A stretch of 15,779 nt of DNA from Nitrospirota bacterium (GCA_004298625.1 SCSY01000151.1:1-15779), one strand, 5' to 3'. Positions 7,516-13,878 are shown, numbered from the stretch's first letter. Numbers and translations are program-made. The notes: a model not told the origin generated them from the letters alone.

Positions 7516-7831
7516 AAGAGAAGGGTTTGCGTTACCCTGGAGGGGTAAAACCAGAGGATCAAGCAACTGGGTTAGGGAGCGTAGTATAGATGCGGTGAGC
7601 AAGCCTCCGCAACCTCAGGAGGATGCCTAAGGCATCTATCAATGCACCCACTTAAAAAAGAGCATTTGGTTCCCGACTCTGGGGTATCGCATTTTAAAGA
7701 ATAGTTATTCGGGAGCCATACTAAACTTGATTGGTCATCCTGTAAACTGGCGCTGCTAAGCTGAAAAAGCCGACTTCAGGGTTGTCCAATGTTCGAGGAA
7801 ACAGAGTTTAGTATGGCGCCTTTTATTTTTT
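7516..7831 (+). ncRNA. Orphan structured RNA of about 315 nt, family not recognised
   Basis: A gap without any convincing ORF carries its own promoter (7481-7509) and dense complementarity. Visible stems: GGTTT/AAACC with TTACCC/GGGTAA (7524-7552); an 8-bp stem 7586-7593 with 7632-7639 enclosing CCTCC/GGAGG (7604-7608, 7618-7622); TCCCGA/TCGGGA (7671-7676, 7709-7714, extendable by GGT/GCC); and a perfect 12-bp closing stem 7715-7726 with 7806-7817, directly followed by GCC and a T-rich tail (7821-7830) like an intrinsic terminator. Inside the last domain, ATTGG pairs with CCAAT and CCTG with CAGG. I looked for landmarks of RNase P RNA (GAGGAAAGTCC), tmRNA, SRP RNA, 6S RNA and common riboswitches and found none, so I leave it unnamed. 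A riboswitch is unlikely because the next gene, lysS, is on the opposite strand and convergent. Confidence 0.65.
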
Positions 7832-7852
7832 CTGGCCTTTTGCTTATTCCTG

Positions 7853-9328
7853 TTATAATTCCGGTTTCAACTGCGGAAAAAGTATCACATCCCTGATTGA
7901 CTGAGAATTAGTAAGAAGCATAACCAGCCTGTCAATCCCTATACCCTCGCCTGCTGCAGGAGGCATCCCGTGTTCAAGCGCCCTTACAAAATCCTCATCC
8001 ATCCACATGGTCTCCTCATCGCCCTTTTCTTTTGCCTCGACCTGCTTCTGGAATCTCTCCCTCTGGTCCATGGGGTCATTTAATTCAGAAAATGCATTTG
8101 CAATCTCTCTGCCTGCAACAAACAGTTCGAACCTCTCAACAAGCTCCGTGTTATCTTTTTTTCTTTTCGCCAGAGGTGAAAGCTCAACAGGATAGTCTGT
8201 TATGAATGTCGGCTGTATTAATTCAGGCTCGACCTTTTCCTTGAAAATCTCGTCGAGAATCTTGCCCAGGGATGCGCCTTTTTCAATATCTATTTTATTT
8301 TCCCTTGCCCATGCCATAGCTTTATCGGCATCTTTAAATATCTCAGAGGGGACTCCTTTTTTAGCAAGTGAATCAAGCAAAGGAATTTTAGGCCACGGAG
8401 GAGTGAAGTCTATTTCAGTATCCCCAAAAGAGACTTTTAAAGCGCCGATTGCTTTTTGTGCTACATAAGGGATTATCTCCTCTGTCAAAGACATAAGATA
8501 GTTGTAGTCCTTATATGCAATATAAAATTCGAGCATGGAAAATTCAGGATTATGTTTTGTTGATATGCCTTCATTCCTGAAATTTTTATTAAGCTCATAA
8601 ACTCTTTCATATCCGCCGACAAGAAGTCTTTTCAGATAAAGTTCAGGCGCTATCCTGAGATAGAGGTCAATATCAAGGGCATTATGATGGGTCTGGAACG
8701 GTCTTGCAGCCGCGCCTCCGGGTATCTGGTGCATCATAGGCGTCTCGACCTCAATGAAACCCTTTTCTTCGAGGAAATCCCTCACTGCCTTGATTATTGC
8801 GCTCCTTTTTTTGAACGCCTCTTTGACCTCGGGGTTAACGATTAAATCAACATACCTCTGCCTGTATCTTGTCTCAATATCTTTAAGCCCATGCCATTTT
8901 TCAGGCAACGGTCTGAGTGACTTTGTAAGAAACTGAAAATCATCAACCTCTATTGTAAGTTCATTCGTCCTTGTCCTGAAGAGTTTTCCGCTTATTCCGA
9001 CAATATCACCGATGTCGAATTTTTTGACTATGCTATATTTTTCATTAAGAACATCTTTTCTGAGATAGACCTGAATCCTGCCTGTTGAATCCTGGATATG
9101 CGCAAACGCAGCCTTCCCGAAATCGCGCATGGCAACAATCCTGCCTGCAATCACACATAAAGAAGGAGAGGACTCAAGCATCTCTTTAGTGTGGGCTTCG
9201 TATTTATTCAACAGCTCTGTTGCATGATCTTTTGCATCAAAGACCCCTCCGAACGGCTCGACACCCATTGCCTTTAGCTCATCGAGCTTCTTGATGCGCT
9301 GCTCTATCTGGTCATTTATCTCTTCCAT
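7853..9328 (-). CDS. lysS: Lysyl-tRNA synthetase, class II
   Basis: Charges tRNA-Lys with lysine using ATP in the cytoplasm. It has 491 residues, normal for the family. The N-terminal OB-fold anticodon-binding domain (about 55-140) begins at VIAGRIVAMRDFGKAAFAHIQD. The class II catalytic core has the PMMHQIPGGAAARPF segment (197-211), motif 2 from the FRNEGIS region (250-256) through HNPEFSMLEFY (259-269), and motif 3 GEGIGIDRLVML (460-471). The ATG at 9326-9328 follows AAGGAG with a short 4-nt gap. It is divergent from the RNase E/G gene, with a consensus-like promoter at 9361-9389, and its 3' end faces the orphan RNA. Confidence 0.98.
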   Translation of the reverse strand: MEEINDQIEQRIKKLDELKAMGVEPFGGVFDAKDHATELLNKYEAHTKEMLESSPSLCVIAGRIVAMRDFGKAAFAHIQDSTGRIQVYLRKDVLNEKYSIVKKFDIGDIVGISGKLFRTRTNELTIEVDDFQFLTKSLRPLPEKWHGLKDIETRYRQRYVDLIVNPEVKEAFKKRSAIIKAVRDFLEEKGFIEVETPMMHQIPGGAAARPFQTHHNALDIDLYLRIAPELYLKRLLVGGYERVYELNKNFRNEGISTKHNPEFSMLEFYIAYKDYNYLMSLTEEIIPYVAQKAIGALKVSFGDTEIDFTPPWPKIPLLDSLAKKGVPSEIFKDADKAMAWARENKIDIEKGASLGKILDEIFKEKVEPELIQPTFITDYPVELSPLAKRKKDNTELVERFELFVAGREIANAFSELNDPMDQRERFQKQVEAKEKGDEETMWMDEDFVRALEHGMPPAAGEGIGIDRLVMLLTNSQSIRDVILFPQLKPEL

Positions 9329-9360
9329 TTTTCTCCTTAAATTTTTTGCGTAATTTAAAA

Positions 9361-9389
9361 GTATAATGATTAGCTCTGAGGCAAGTCAA
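9361..9389 (-). promoter_or_regulatory. Sigma70 promoter of lysS
   Basis: Minus strand TTGACT (9384-9389), a 17-bp spacer and TTATAC (9361-9366), giving a leader of about 25 nt. A 10-bp palindrome AAACCGGTTT (9397-9406) lies just upstream and could bind a regulator. Confidence 0.6.
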
Positions 9390-9434
9390 GGCAACGAAAC
9401 CGGTTTTAGATTTTTGATGAGGCAATTCGCAGAC

Positions 9435-9463
9435 TTGATTTAGATTCATGGTTAGTGGACAAT
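9435..9463 (+). promoter_or_regulatory. Weak candidate promoter for the RNase E/G gene
   Basis: TTGATT (9435-9440), 17 bp, GACAAT (9458-9463); four of six matches in each box. The true start may lie elsewhere in the divergent 194-bp gap shared with lysS. Confidence 0.3.
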
Positions 9464-9522
9464 ATGAGGAAGAAAAAAATTGGTGGCCAGGAAATTCAGG
9501 ACAGAACTGAGGAGAGACATAT

Positions 9523-11178
9523 ATGGAGAGCAGGCATAAGCGGATACTTATAAACGCAATTTACCCGGAAGAAAAAAGGGTTGCGATTGTGGAGGGGGAC
9601 ACCCTTGACGATTTCTACGTGGAACTATCGGAGAGGGAGCATCTCAGGGGAAATATTTACAAGGGGACTGTCACGAGGATCGAGCCGGGCCTCCAGGCGG
9701 CCTTTGTAGACTTCGGCCAGAAGAAACACGGATTCCTCCAATTCAGGGAGATAAGCCGTGAATACTTCAAGGAGAAAGGGGAAGGGCGTAAGGTGCGGAT
9801 ACAGGACGTCATTGAAAAAGGGCAGAAGCTCATCGTTCAGGTCGAGAAGGATGCCCGCGACACAAAGGGCGCGAGCCTGACCACTTTTATCTCGCTTCCG
9901 GGAAGATACATAGTTATGCTGCCGGGACAGGAGCGAGTTGGTATTTCAAGGAAGATAGAAGCTCTCGAGGACCGCGAGAGGTTGAAGGAAATATTTAAAT
10001 CCCTGAAGCTTCCGAAACATACAGGGTTTATACTCCGCACCGCCTGCAGCGACAGGACAGGCGAGGAGTTGAACAACGACCTCAAGTATCTGACAAAACT
10101 CTGGGGCAGGATACAATCCGAGGCGAAGAAGGCGACGGCGCCTGCGCTGATATACAGGGAGCACGATATTGCGCTCCGCACGGTAAGGGACTACCTTACC
10201 TCAGATGTGAGCGAGGTGCTCATTGACGACCCCGCGACGTTTAAAAAGACAAAGGATTTTCTGCGGAAGGCGGCGCCGTGGCTGAAAACGAGCATCCGCC
10301 TTTACAGCGAGAAGAAACCGATCTTTTCCCATCACGATCTTGAAGGACAGATAGCGAAGCTCAGCGATCGCTACGTCCACCTTCCTTCAAAGGGCTACTT
10401 CGTAATAGATAAGACCGAGGCCCTCACCGCAATAGATGTCAACTCCGGCAGAAGCAGGAAAGAAGAGCACATCGAAGGGACCGCTCTCAGGACCAACCTT
10501 GAGGCTGCGGACGAGATAGGGCGACATCTCAGGCTCAGAGACATCGGCGGCCTTATCGTAATAGATTTTATTGATATGGAGTCATCGAAGAACCGACACG
10601 AAGTGGAGAACAGGCTGAAAGAGGCGCTGAACGCCGATAAGGCCCATTTCGAGATGACGGGTATATCCAAATTCGGCCTTATCGAGATTACGCGCGAGCG
10701 CCTGCGACCTGCGTTTGCCCAGGCCGTGAGCCGCCCATGCGAAACCTGCGAGGGCACAGGGTTCATAAAATCTGATGAATCAATCGCGATAGCAGCGCTG
10801 AAGAATATCCAGGCGCGCGCAGCCAGGGGAGACTGCGATTCCATTTCGTGCGACATGCCTGTTGAAAGCATGAACTATCTGATCAACACAAAGAGAGAAG
10901 ACCTTTTGAGGATCGAGAAGGACTTCGGCGTGCCGGTTACGCTTCGCGCGGATAATAGCCTGTCAGGCAGGTTCCTGCTTAAGGTCGTCGAGAAAAAGAC
11001 AGGGGCCGCACAGGAGGCAGGAATGGTTCCACAGGAGGCCGGCATGCAGGGTTCGGAGGCAGCTCCGGCAGGGCAGGCCATACCTGAAGGACAGGGCGGG
11101 CAGAGGAGAAAAAGAAGAAGGCGCAGGAAGAAAAAAAGTCATGAAGAAATGCGCCCTGCGGTTGACATTACGCCATAA
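9523..11178 (+). CDS. rng: Ribonuclease E/G family endoribonuclease
   Basis: Single-strand-specific endoribonuclease of rRNA maturation and mRNA decay. An S1 RNA-binding domain spans about 38-120. The catalytic domain has metal-binding D305 in AIDVNSG and D348 in IVIDFIDM, and the zinc-link pair CETC (406-409) used in oligomerisation. At 551 residues it is RNase G-like in core length, but it carries an extra tail after about 495: two QEAGM repeats, a Gly/Ala/Gln linker, then a run of Arg and Lys (528-538), a likely RNA-binding or membrane-binding patch. No long RNase E scaffold is present. A strong Shine-Dalgarno (GAGGAG, 9509-9514) sits 8 nt before the ATG. Base composition looks GC-richer, with more GAG/AAG/GCG codons, than the neighbours. 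A DEAD-box helicase follows 120 nt downstream. The rng versus rne label is uncertain. Confidence 0.95.
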   Translation: MESRHKRILINAIYPEEKRVAIVEGDTLDDFYVELSEREHLRGNIYKGTVTRIEPGLQAAFVDFGQKKHGFLQFREISREYFKEKGEGRKVRIQDVIEKGQKLIVQVEKDARDTKGASLTTFISLPGRYIVMLPGQERVGISRKIEALEDRERLKEIFKSLKLPKHTGFILRTACSDRTGEELNNDLKYLTKLWGRIQSEAKKATAPALIYREHDIALRTVRDYLTSDVSEVLIDDPATFKKTKDFLRKAAPWLKTSIRLYSEKKPIFSHHDLEGQIAKLSDRYVHLPSKGYFVIDKTEALTAIDVNSGRSRKEEHIEGTALRTNLEAADEIGRHLRLRDIGGLIVIDFIDMESSKNRHEVENRLKEALNADKAHFEMTGISKFGLIEITRERLRPAFAQAVSRPCETCEGTGFIKSDESIAIAALKNIQARAARGDCDSISCDMPVESMNYLINTKREDLLRIEKDFGVPVTLRADNSLSGRFLLKVVEKKTGAAQEAGMVPQEAGMQGSEAAPAGQAIPEGQGGQRRKRRRRRKKKSHEEMRPAVDITP

Positions 11179-11298
11179 AATGTGTCATAGTTGAACAATC
11201 TTAAGGCATCAAGAAGGGCTTCCAAGGATTTATCTCAATAAACCCCGCTGCGCTGCTTCAATGTTTTAAAACAGAGATCAACAAGGAGAAAATTTTAA

Positions 11299-12873
11299 AT
11301 GTACAAAAAGTTTTATGAATTTGGAATATCGGACACGGTTTTAAAATCTCTGTCCGACATGGGCTTTGAAGAGCCTACCCCCATACAGAAGATAGCCATC
11401 CCTCCGGCAATGGAAGGAAAGGATCTGGTAGGTCAGGCGCAGACAGGCACAGGAAAGACTGCTGCGTTCGGCATCCCGATTGTTGAAAAAGGGAAAAGGG
11501 GAAAAATCCCCTATGCAATCGTTCTTACGCCGACACGCGAACTTGCAATGCAGGTGGCTCAGGAGTTAAACAAGATCGGCCAGAGCAAGGGAATTATGTG
11601 CGTGCCGATCTACGGCGGGCAGTCTATCGAAAGACAGTTTCAGAGCCTGAGAAAAGGCGTTGACGTTGTAGTCGGCACTCCGGGCCGCGTCATAGATCAC
11701 ATCAAAAGAAAAACCCTGATCCTCAAAGAGATAAAAATTCTAGTCCTTGATGAGGCTGACGAGATGCTCAACATGGGATTTATTGAAGATATAAAAAGGA
11801 TACTTAAAGAGATTCCCGAAAAAAGACAGACCATGCTCTTTTCCGCCACCATGCCTACGGAAATCCGCAACATAGCAATGAAATATATGAACAACCCTGA
11901 AAACGTCCGCGTGAATGCCGCCGACATGGTTGTCTCAAAAATTAAGCAGGTCTTTTATGAAGTGAGGGATGAGGACAAGATAAATGCGCTTACAAGACTC
12001 TTGGACGTGGAAGACCCTTCATTAACGCTTGTTTTCTGCCATACAAAAAGGGATGTTGACGATGTATCCGGAAGGTTGCAGAAGATGGGATATTATGCAG
12101 GCGCAATCCACGGTGATTTCACCCAGTCTCACAGAGACGAGATGATGGGAAAGTTTAAAAAAGGGGATATTGATATACTTGTCGCCACCGACGTTGCAGC
12201 CCGCGGACTTGATATACCTGATGTTTCCCACGTCATTAACTACAGCATACCCCAGGACCCCGACAGTTATATCCACAGGATCGGCAGAACCGGGAGGGCC
12301 GGCAAATCAGGCATAGCGCTGACCTTTGTTACCCCAAGGGAATACCGCCACTTAAAGCTTATCGAAAAATCTGCAAAGACAAAGATAAGCAAGGCCAAGC
12401 TGCCGACAAAAGACGAGGTTAAACAGGCGCGAGAAGGAGAAATGATCGCCGGCCTCGAACGCGAGATTGAGGAAAACAAACATACAAAATATCTTCCGCT
12501 CGCGGAAAAACTTTTTGCCAGATATTCTCCTGAGGATGTTGCCGCAGCAGCCCTGAGCATCATCTTCGGAGACATGGAAGTCGGAGACATCAAAGAATCC
12601 CGCTCTGCTCAGCCGTCCTCAGACACGGGTTTTGTAAGGCTCTTTATGACCATCGGCAGAAAAGACAAAATAAAAGTCGGTGATATCGTCAAGTCCATTT
12701 CAGCAGAGGCCGACATCCCTGCAAGGAAGATAGGCAATATAGCCTTATTCGATACCTTCAGTTTTGTTGAGGTGCCAGCAGATCTTGCCGACAAGGTAAT
12801 CGGCGCCATCAACGACATTATGCTGCATGGAAGAAGGGTGCGCATACAGCATGCAAAGGAAAAGCGGAAATAA
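11299..12873 (+). CDS. deaD: DEAD-box ATP-dependent RNA helicase (DeaD/CsdA-like)
   Basis: Unwinds or remodels RNA in ribosome assembly, cold adaptation and mRNA decay. Of 524 residues, the Q motif lies near GFEEPTPIQ (22-30), motif I is AQTGTGKT (47-54), motif II DEAD (151-154), motif III SAT (182-184) and motif VI HRIGRTGR (326-333). A linker and helical region (about 360-430) leads to a C-terminal DbpA/CsdA-type RNA-binding domain (about 444-518, GFVRLFMTIGRKDKI onward), which marks it as DeaD/CsdA-like rather than RhlB/RhlE-like. AAGGAG lies 10 nt before the ATG. It is the same-strand partner of the RNase E/G gene. The 120-nt leader is long for this window and could carry cold-shock control, but no clear promoter or hairpin was found in it. 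The stop codon lies in a short sequence that recurs at 13816-13842. Confidence 0.97.
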   Translation: MYKKFYEFGISDTVLKSLSDMGFEEPTPIQKIAIPPAMEGKDLVGQAQTGTGKTAAFGIPIVEKGKRGKIPYAIVLTPTRELAMQVAQELNKIGQSKGIMCVPIYGGQSIERQFQSLRKGVDVVVGTPGRVIDHIKRKTLILKEIKILVLDEADEMLNMGFIEDIKRILKEIPEKRQTMLFSATMPTEIRNIAMKYMNNPENVRVNAADMVVSKIKQVFYEVRDEDKINALTRLLDVEDPSLTLVFCHTKRDVDDVSGRLQKMGYYAGAIHGDFTQSHRDEMMGKFKKGDIDILVATDVAARGLDIPDVSHVINYSIPQDPDSYIHRIGRTGRAGKSGIALTFVTPREYRHLKLIEKSAKTKISKAKLPTKDEVKQAREGEMIAGLEREIEENKHTKYLPLAEKLFARYSPEDVAAAALSIIFGDMEVGDIKESRSAQPSSDTGFVRLFMTIGRKDKIKVGDIVKSISAEADIPARKIGNIALFDTFSFVEVPADLADKVIGAINDIMLHGRRVRIQHAKEKRK

Positions 12874-12894
12874 CAAAAGAGGCCGAAGCTTACG
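12870..12894. repeat. Partial copy of the 13816-13842 terminator sequence
   Basis: ATAACAAAAGAGGC (12870-12883) and AAGCTTACG (12886-12894) recur in the same order at 13816-13829 and 13834-13842, with 2 versus 4 nt between them. The copy here overlaps the deaD stop codon and lacks the hairpin's other arm. The two copies bracket the hicBA island. Confidence 0.55.
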
Positions 12895-12937
12895 GGACTG
12901 CTAACTTGCTCGCTTGTGAAAAACCAGTCGCTGTCCC
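12894..12937. repeat. REP-like imperfect inverted repeat downstream of deaD
   Basis: GGGAC (12894-12898) pairs with GTCCC (12933-12937), and GACTG (12896-12900) alternatively with CAGTC (12925-12929), followed by an A/T-rich tract (12939-12960). It may be the deaD terminator or a REP-type element; AGTCGCTGTCCC-like ends are typical of RAYT-associated repeats, but no transposase is nearby. Confidence 0.4.
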
Positions 12938-12976
12938 TGATTATTTTTAATTATTTGTTTCGTTGACAAAAATACT

Positions 12977-13096
12977 TTACAGTGCTTCAGGAAAATCTTC
13001 GATTGATACTCCCTTGGGCCCTGAATATGGAAATTGGGACGTGAATATTTTTTTCTCCGGAAGACCTGCCCTTATCCCATCACCCCCGGTAAGATT
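12977..13096 (-). pseudogene. Short coding remnant lacking a start codon
   Basis: An open stretch of 39 codons ending in TAA reads like real protein: it includes GIRAGLPEKK and SGPKGVSIEDFPEAL before the stop. No ATG, GTG or TTG start is in frame. The frame closes upstream with a stop inside direct repeat R1 (13091-13159), which abuts it. This suggests the 3' end of a gene cut off by the repeat. The family is not recognised. The rest of 12938-13090 shows no gene. Confidence 0.35.
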
Positions 13097-13159
13097 TTAC
13101 TCTTAATAACTCCCAAACCGCACCTCAAGTTTAAATTTGTAATGACGGTATTGTCAATG
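13091..13159 (-). repeat. Direct repeat R1 (promoter-like), downstream of hicA
   Basis: A 69-bp sequence with 59 of 69 identical positions to R2 (13681-13749), same orientation. On the minus strand it carries TTGACA (13152-13157) and, after 18 bp, TAAACT (13128-13133), pointing at the coding remnant. Confidence 0.8.
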
Positions 13160-13192
13160 AAAACTCTCTTCACCCTCCACAGGCGTAAACAT

Positions 13193-13405
13193 TCAAATAT
13201 CTTCGGGTCTTAACCCTGTTCGCTTGGCTATTCTTGCAAGCATTCGTGGGCCAATCTCCTCATTGTCATGAAAAGCAAATACATAATCCGCATACCCTTG
13301 CCTTATCAGTGTCTTATGTGAACCTGACTCTCTTTTAACCTGCCATCCGGCACGAAGTAAGGCAGACAACACGCGCTTTGCTTTTGCGCTCGGCCATTGG
13401 GTCAT
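13193..13405 (-). CDS. hicA: HicA-family toxin (mRNA interferase)
   Basis: A 70-residue double-stranded-RNA-binding-fold toxin of type II HicAB systems, expected to cleave mRNA and block translation when free. The family core is visible: LLRAGWQVKRESGSHKTL with the catalytic histidine H30, then the FHDNEEIGPRMLARIAKRTGL segment that matches the usual hydrophobic strand plus helix of HicA. The ATG overlaps the hicB TGA by 4 nt (13402-13405), so translation is coupled and the antitoxin is made first. No separate Shine-Dalgarno is evident. The reading frame is complete and no inactivating change is seen, so the toxin is probably intact. Confidence 0.85.
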   Translation of the reverse strand: MTQWPSAKAKRVLSALLRAGWQVKRESGSHKTLIRQGYADYVFAFHDNEEIGPRMLARIAKRTGLRPEDI

Positions 13406-13608
13406 GCCGCTTTAAAACGGATTTCAATAGGCTCGACCGGTTGCTCACCATGCTCAATCCGCTCGGCCATTACTCGAAGAGCAAGCGCTTCTGCCTGTGC
13501 AACCGCATCTATCCTGGTATTACTGTACTTCAATACGCCGGGAATCTCGATAATCTCTGCTATCCAGCGTCCATCTGTTTCCTGTTCGGTCTCAACAGTA
13601 AATAACAT
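13402..13608 (-). CDS. hicB: HicB-family antitoxin, short form
   Basis: A 68-residue antitoxin with the partial RNase H-like HicB fold: FTVETEQETDGRWIAEIIEIPGV followed by the helix DAVAQAEALALRVMAERIEHG. It should bind and neutralise HicA. It ends right after the fold, without the C-terminal ribbon-helix-helix or HTH DNA-binding domain of longer HicB proteins, so direct autoregulation is doubtful. GGAGG (13617-13621) lies 8 nt before the ATG and also forms the end of a short upstream ORF (13611-13667), whose stop is 2 nt from the hicB start. Confidence 0.82.
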   Translation of the reverse strand: MLFTVETEQETDGRWIAEIIEIPGVLKYSNTRIDAVAQAEALALRVMAERIEHGEQPVEPIEIRFKAA

Positions 13609-13610
13609 CT

Positions 13611-13667
13611 TTATTGCCTCCCTTTATCTTCAAAACTTGCAAAACCTATGACTCGCTGCATTGCCAC
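13611..13667 (-). CDS. Putative 18-residue leader ORF before hicB
   Basis: GTG start 5 nt after GGAGGT (13673-13678), product MAMQRVIGFASFEDKGRQ if GTG is read as Met; an internal ATG gives 16 residues. It stops with TAA 2 nt before the hicB ATG, and its last codons contain hicB's own ribosome binding site, so the two could be translationally coupled. It could also be a decayed gene end or chance. Confidence 0.35.
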   Translation of the reverse strand: MAMQRVIGFASFEDKGRQ

Positions 13668-13680
13668 CGACTACCTCCAT

Positions 13681-13749
13681 AAGACTTTACTCTTAATAAC
13701 CCCCAAACCGTATCTCAATTTTAAATTTGACTTGACACTATTGTCAATG
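13681..13749 (-). repeat. Direct repeat R2, promoter region of hicBA
   Basis: Second copy of the 69-bp repeat (see 13091-13159), here upstream of the leader ORF and hicB. With R1 it brackets the toxin-antitoxin pair; the repeats are 521 bp apart. Confidence 0.8.
13718..13747 (-). promoter_or_regulatory. Candidate hicBA promoter with overlapping palindrome
   Basis: Minus strand TTGACA (13742-13747), 18 bp, TAAAAT (13718-13723). The -35 is one arm of a perfect palindrome, TTGACA-CTAT-TGTCAA (13732-13747), a likely operator. In R1 the second arm is altered, so the palindrome is specific to the copy in front of hicBA. Confidence 0.5.
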
Positions 13750-13815
13750 CTTTTTTAGAAAACTGACACCCAAATTTGCAACAAGCCCGTCTGAAACCTC
13801 TGAAGGCCTGCGGAT

Positions 13816-13856
13816 ATAACAAAAGAGGCAGGTAAGCTTACGCCTACCTGCCTCTT
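13816..13856 (-). terminator. Intrinsic terminator of the SWIB gene
   Basis: 12-bp perfect stem: 13823-13834 with 13845-13856 (AAGAGGCAGGTA / TACCTGCCTCTT), loop of 10. On the minus strand it is followed by TTGTTAT, so the run reads CTCTTTTGTT. It lies 22 nt past the SWIB stop. The preceding stretch 13750-13815 shows no gene. Confidence 0.8.
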
Positions 13857-13878
13857 CGTATTCAAAAAACTTTGTCTC

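Noticed and set aside
7399..7602. A 67-codon minus-strand frame across the PBP1A start and the orphan RNA
   Set aside because: It spans a strong promoter and RNA stems, has no ribosome binding site, and its sequence looks non-coding.
7516..7831. Assignment of the structured region to RNase P RNA, tmRNA, 6S, SRP RNA or a c-di-GMP riboswitch
   Set aside because: Hallmark sequences (GAGGAAAGTCC, the tmRNA tRNA-like ends and T-arm, the SRP GGAAG/AGCAG loop, the GEMM core) are missing; a short AAGCCTCCG match to GEMM lacks the rest of the motif.
7850..7858. TGTTATAAT, an extended -10-like match on the plus strand at the end of lysS
   Set aside because: No gene or RNA follows it on that strand; it lies inside the lysS coding end and is probably chance.
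9464..9553. A 29-codon ORF starting ATGAGGAAG that overlaps the RNase E/G start in another frame
   Set aside because: No ribosome binding site, and the downstream part is simply the shifted rng sequence; chance is more likely than an upstream ORF.
13378..13651. Plus-strand frames of 75 and 84 codons over hicB/hicA
   Set aside because: They are antisense shadows of the overlapping hicB-hicA pair.
13630..13680. A 16-codon ATG ORF starting right after R2, overlapping the leader ORF in another frame
   Set aside because: Weak ribosome binding site and no coupling to hicB; the GTG frame with GGAGGT is the better candidate.
13091..13749. Direct repeats R1/R2 as integron attC sites or a CRISPR pair
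   Set aside because: No GTTRRRY/RYYYAAC core sites or foldable attC arms, no integrase; only two copies with a gene pair between, so not a CRISPR array.
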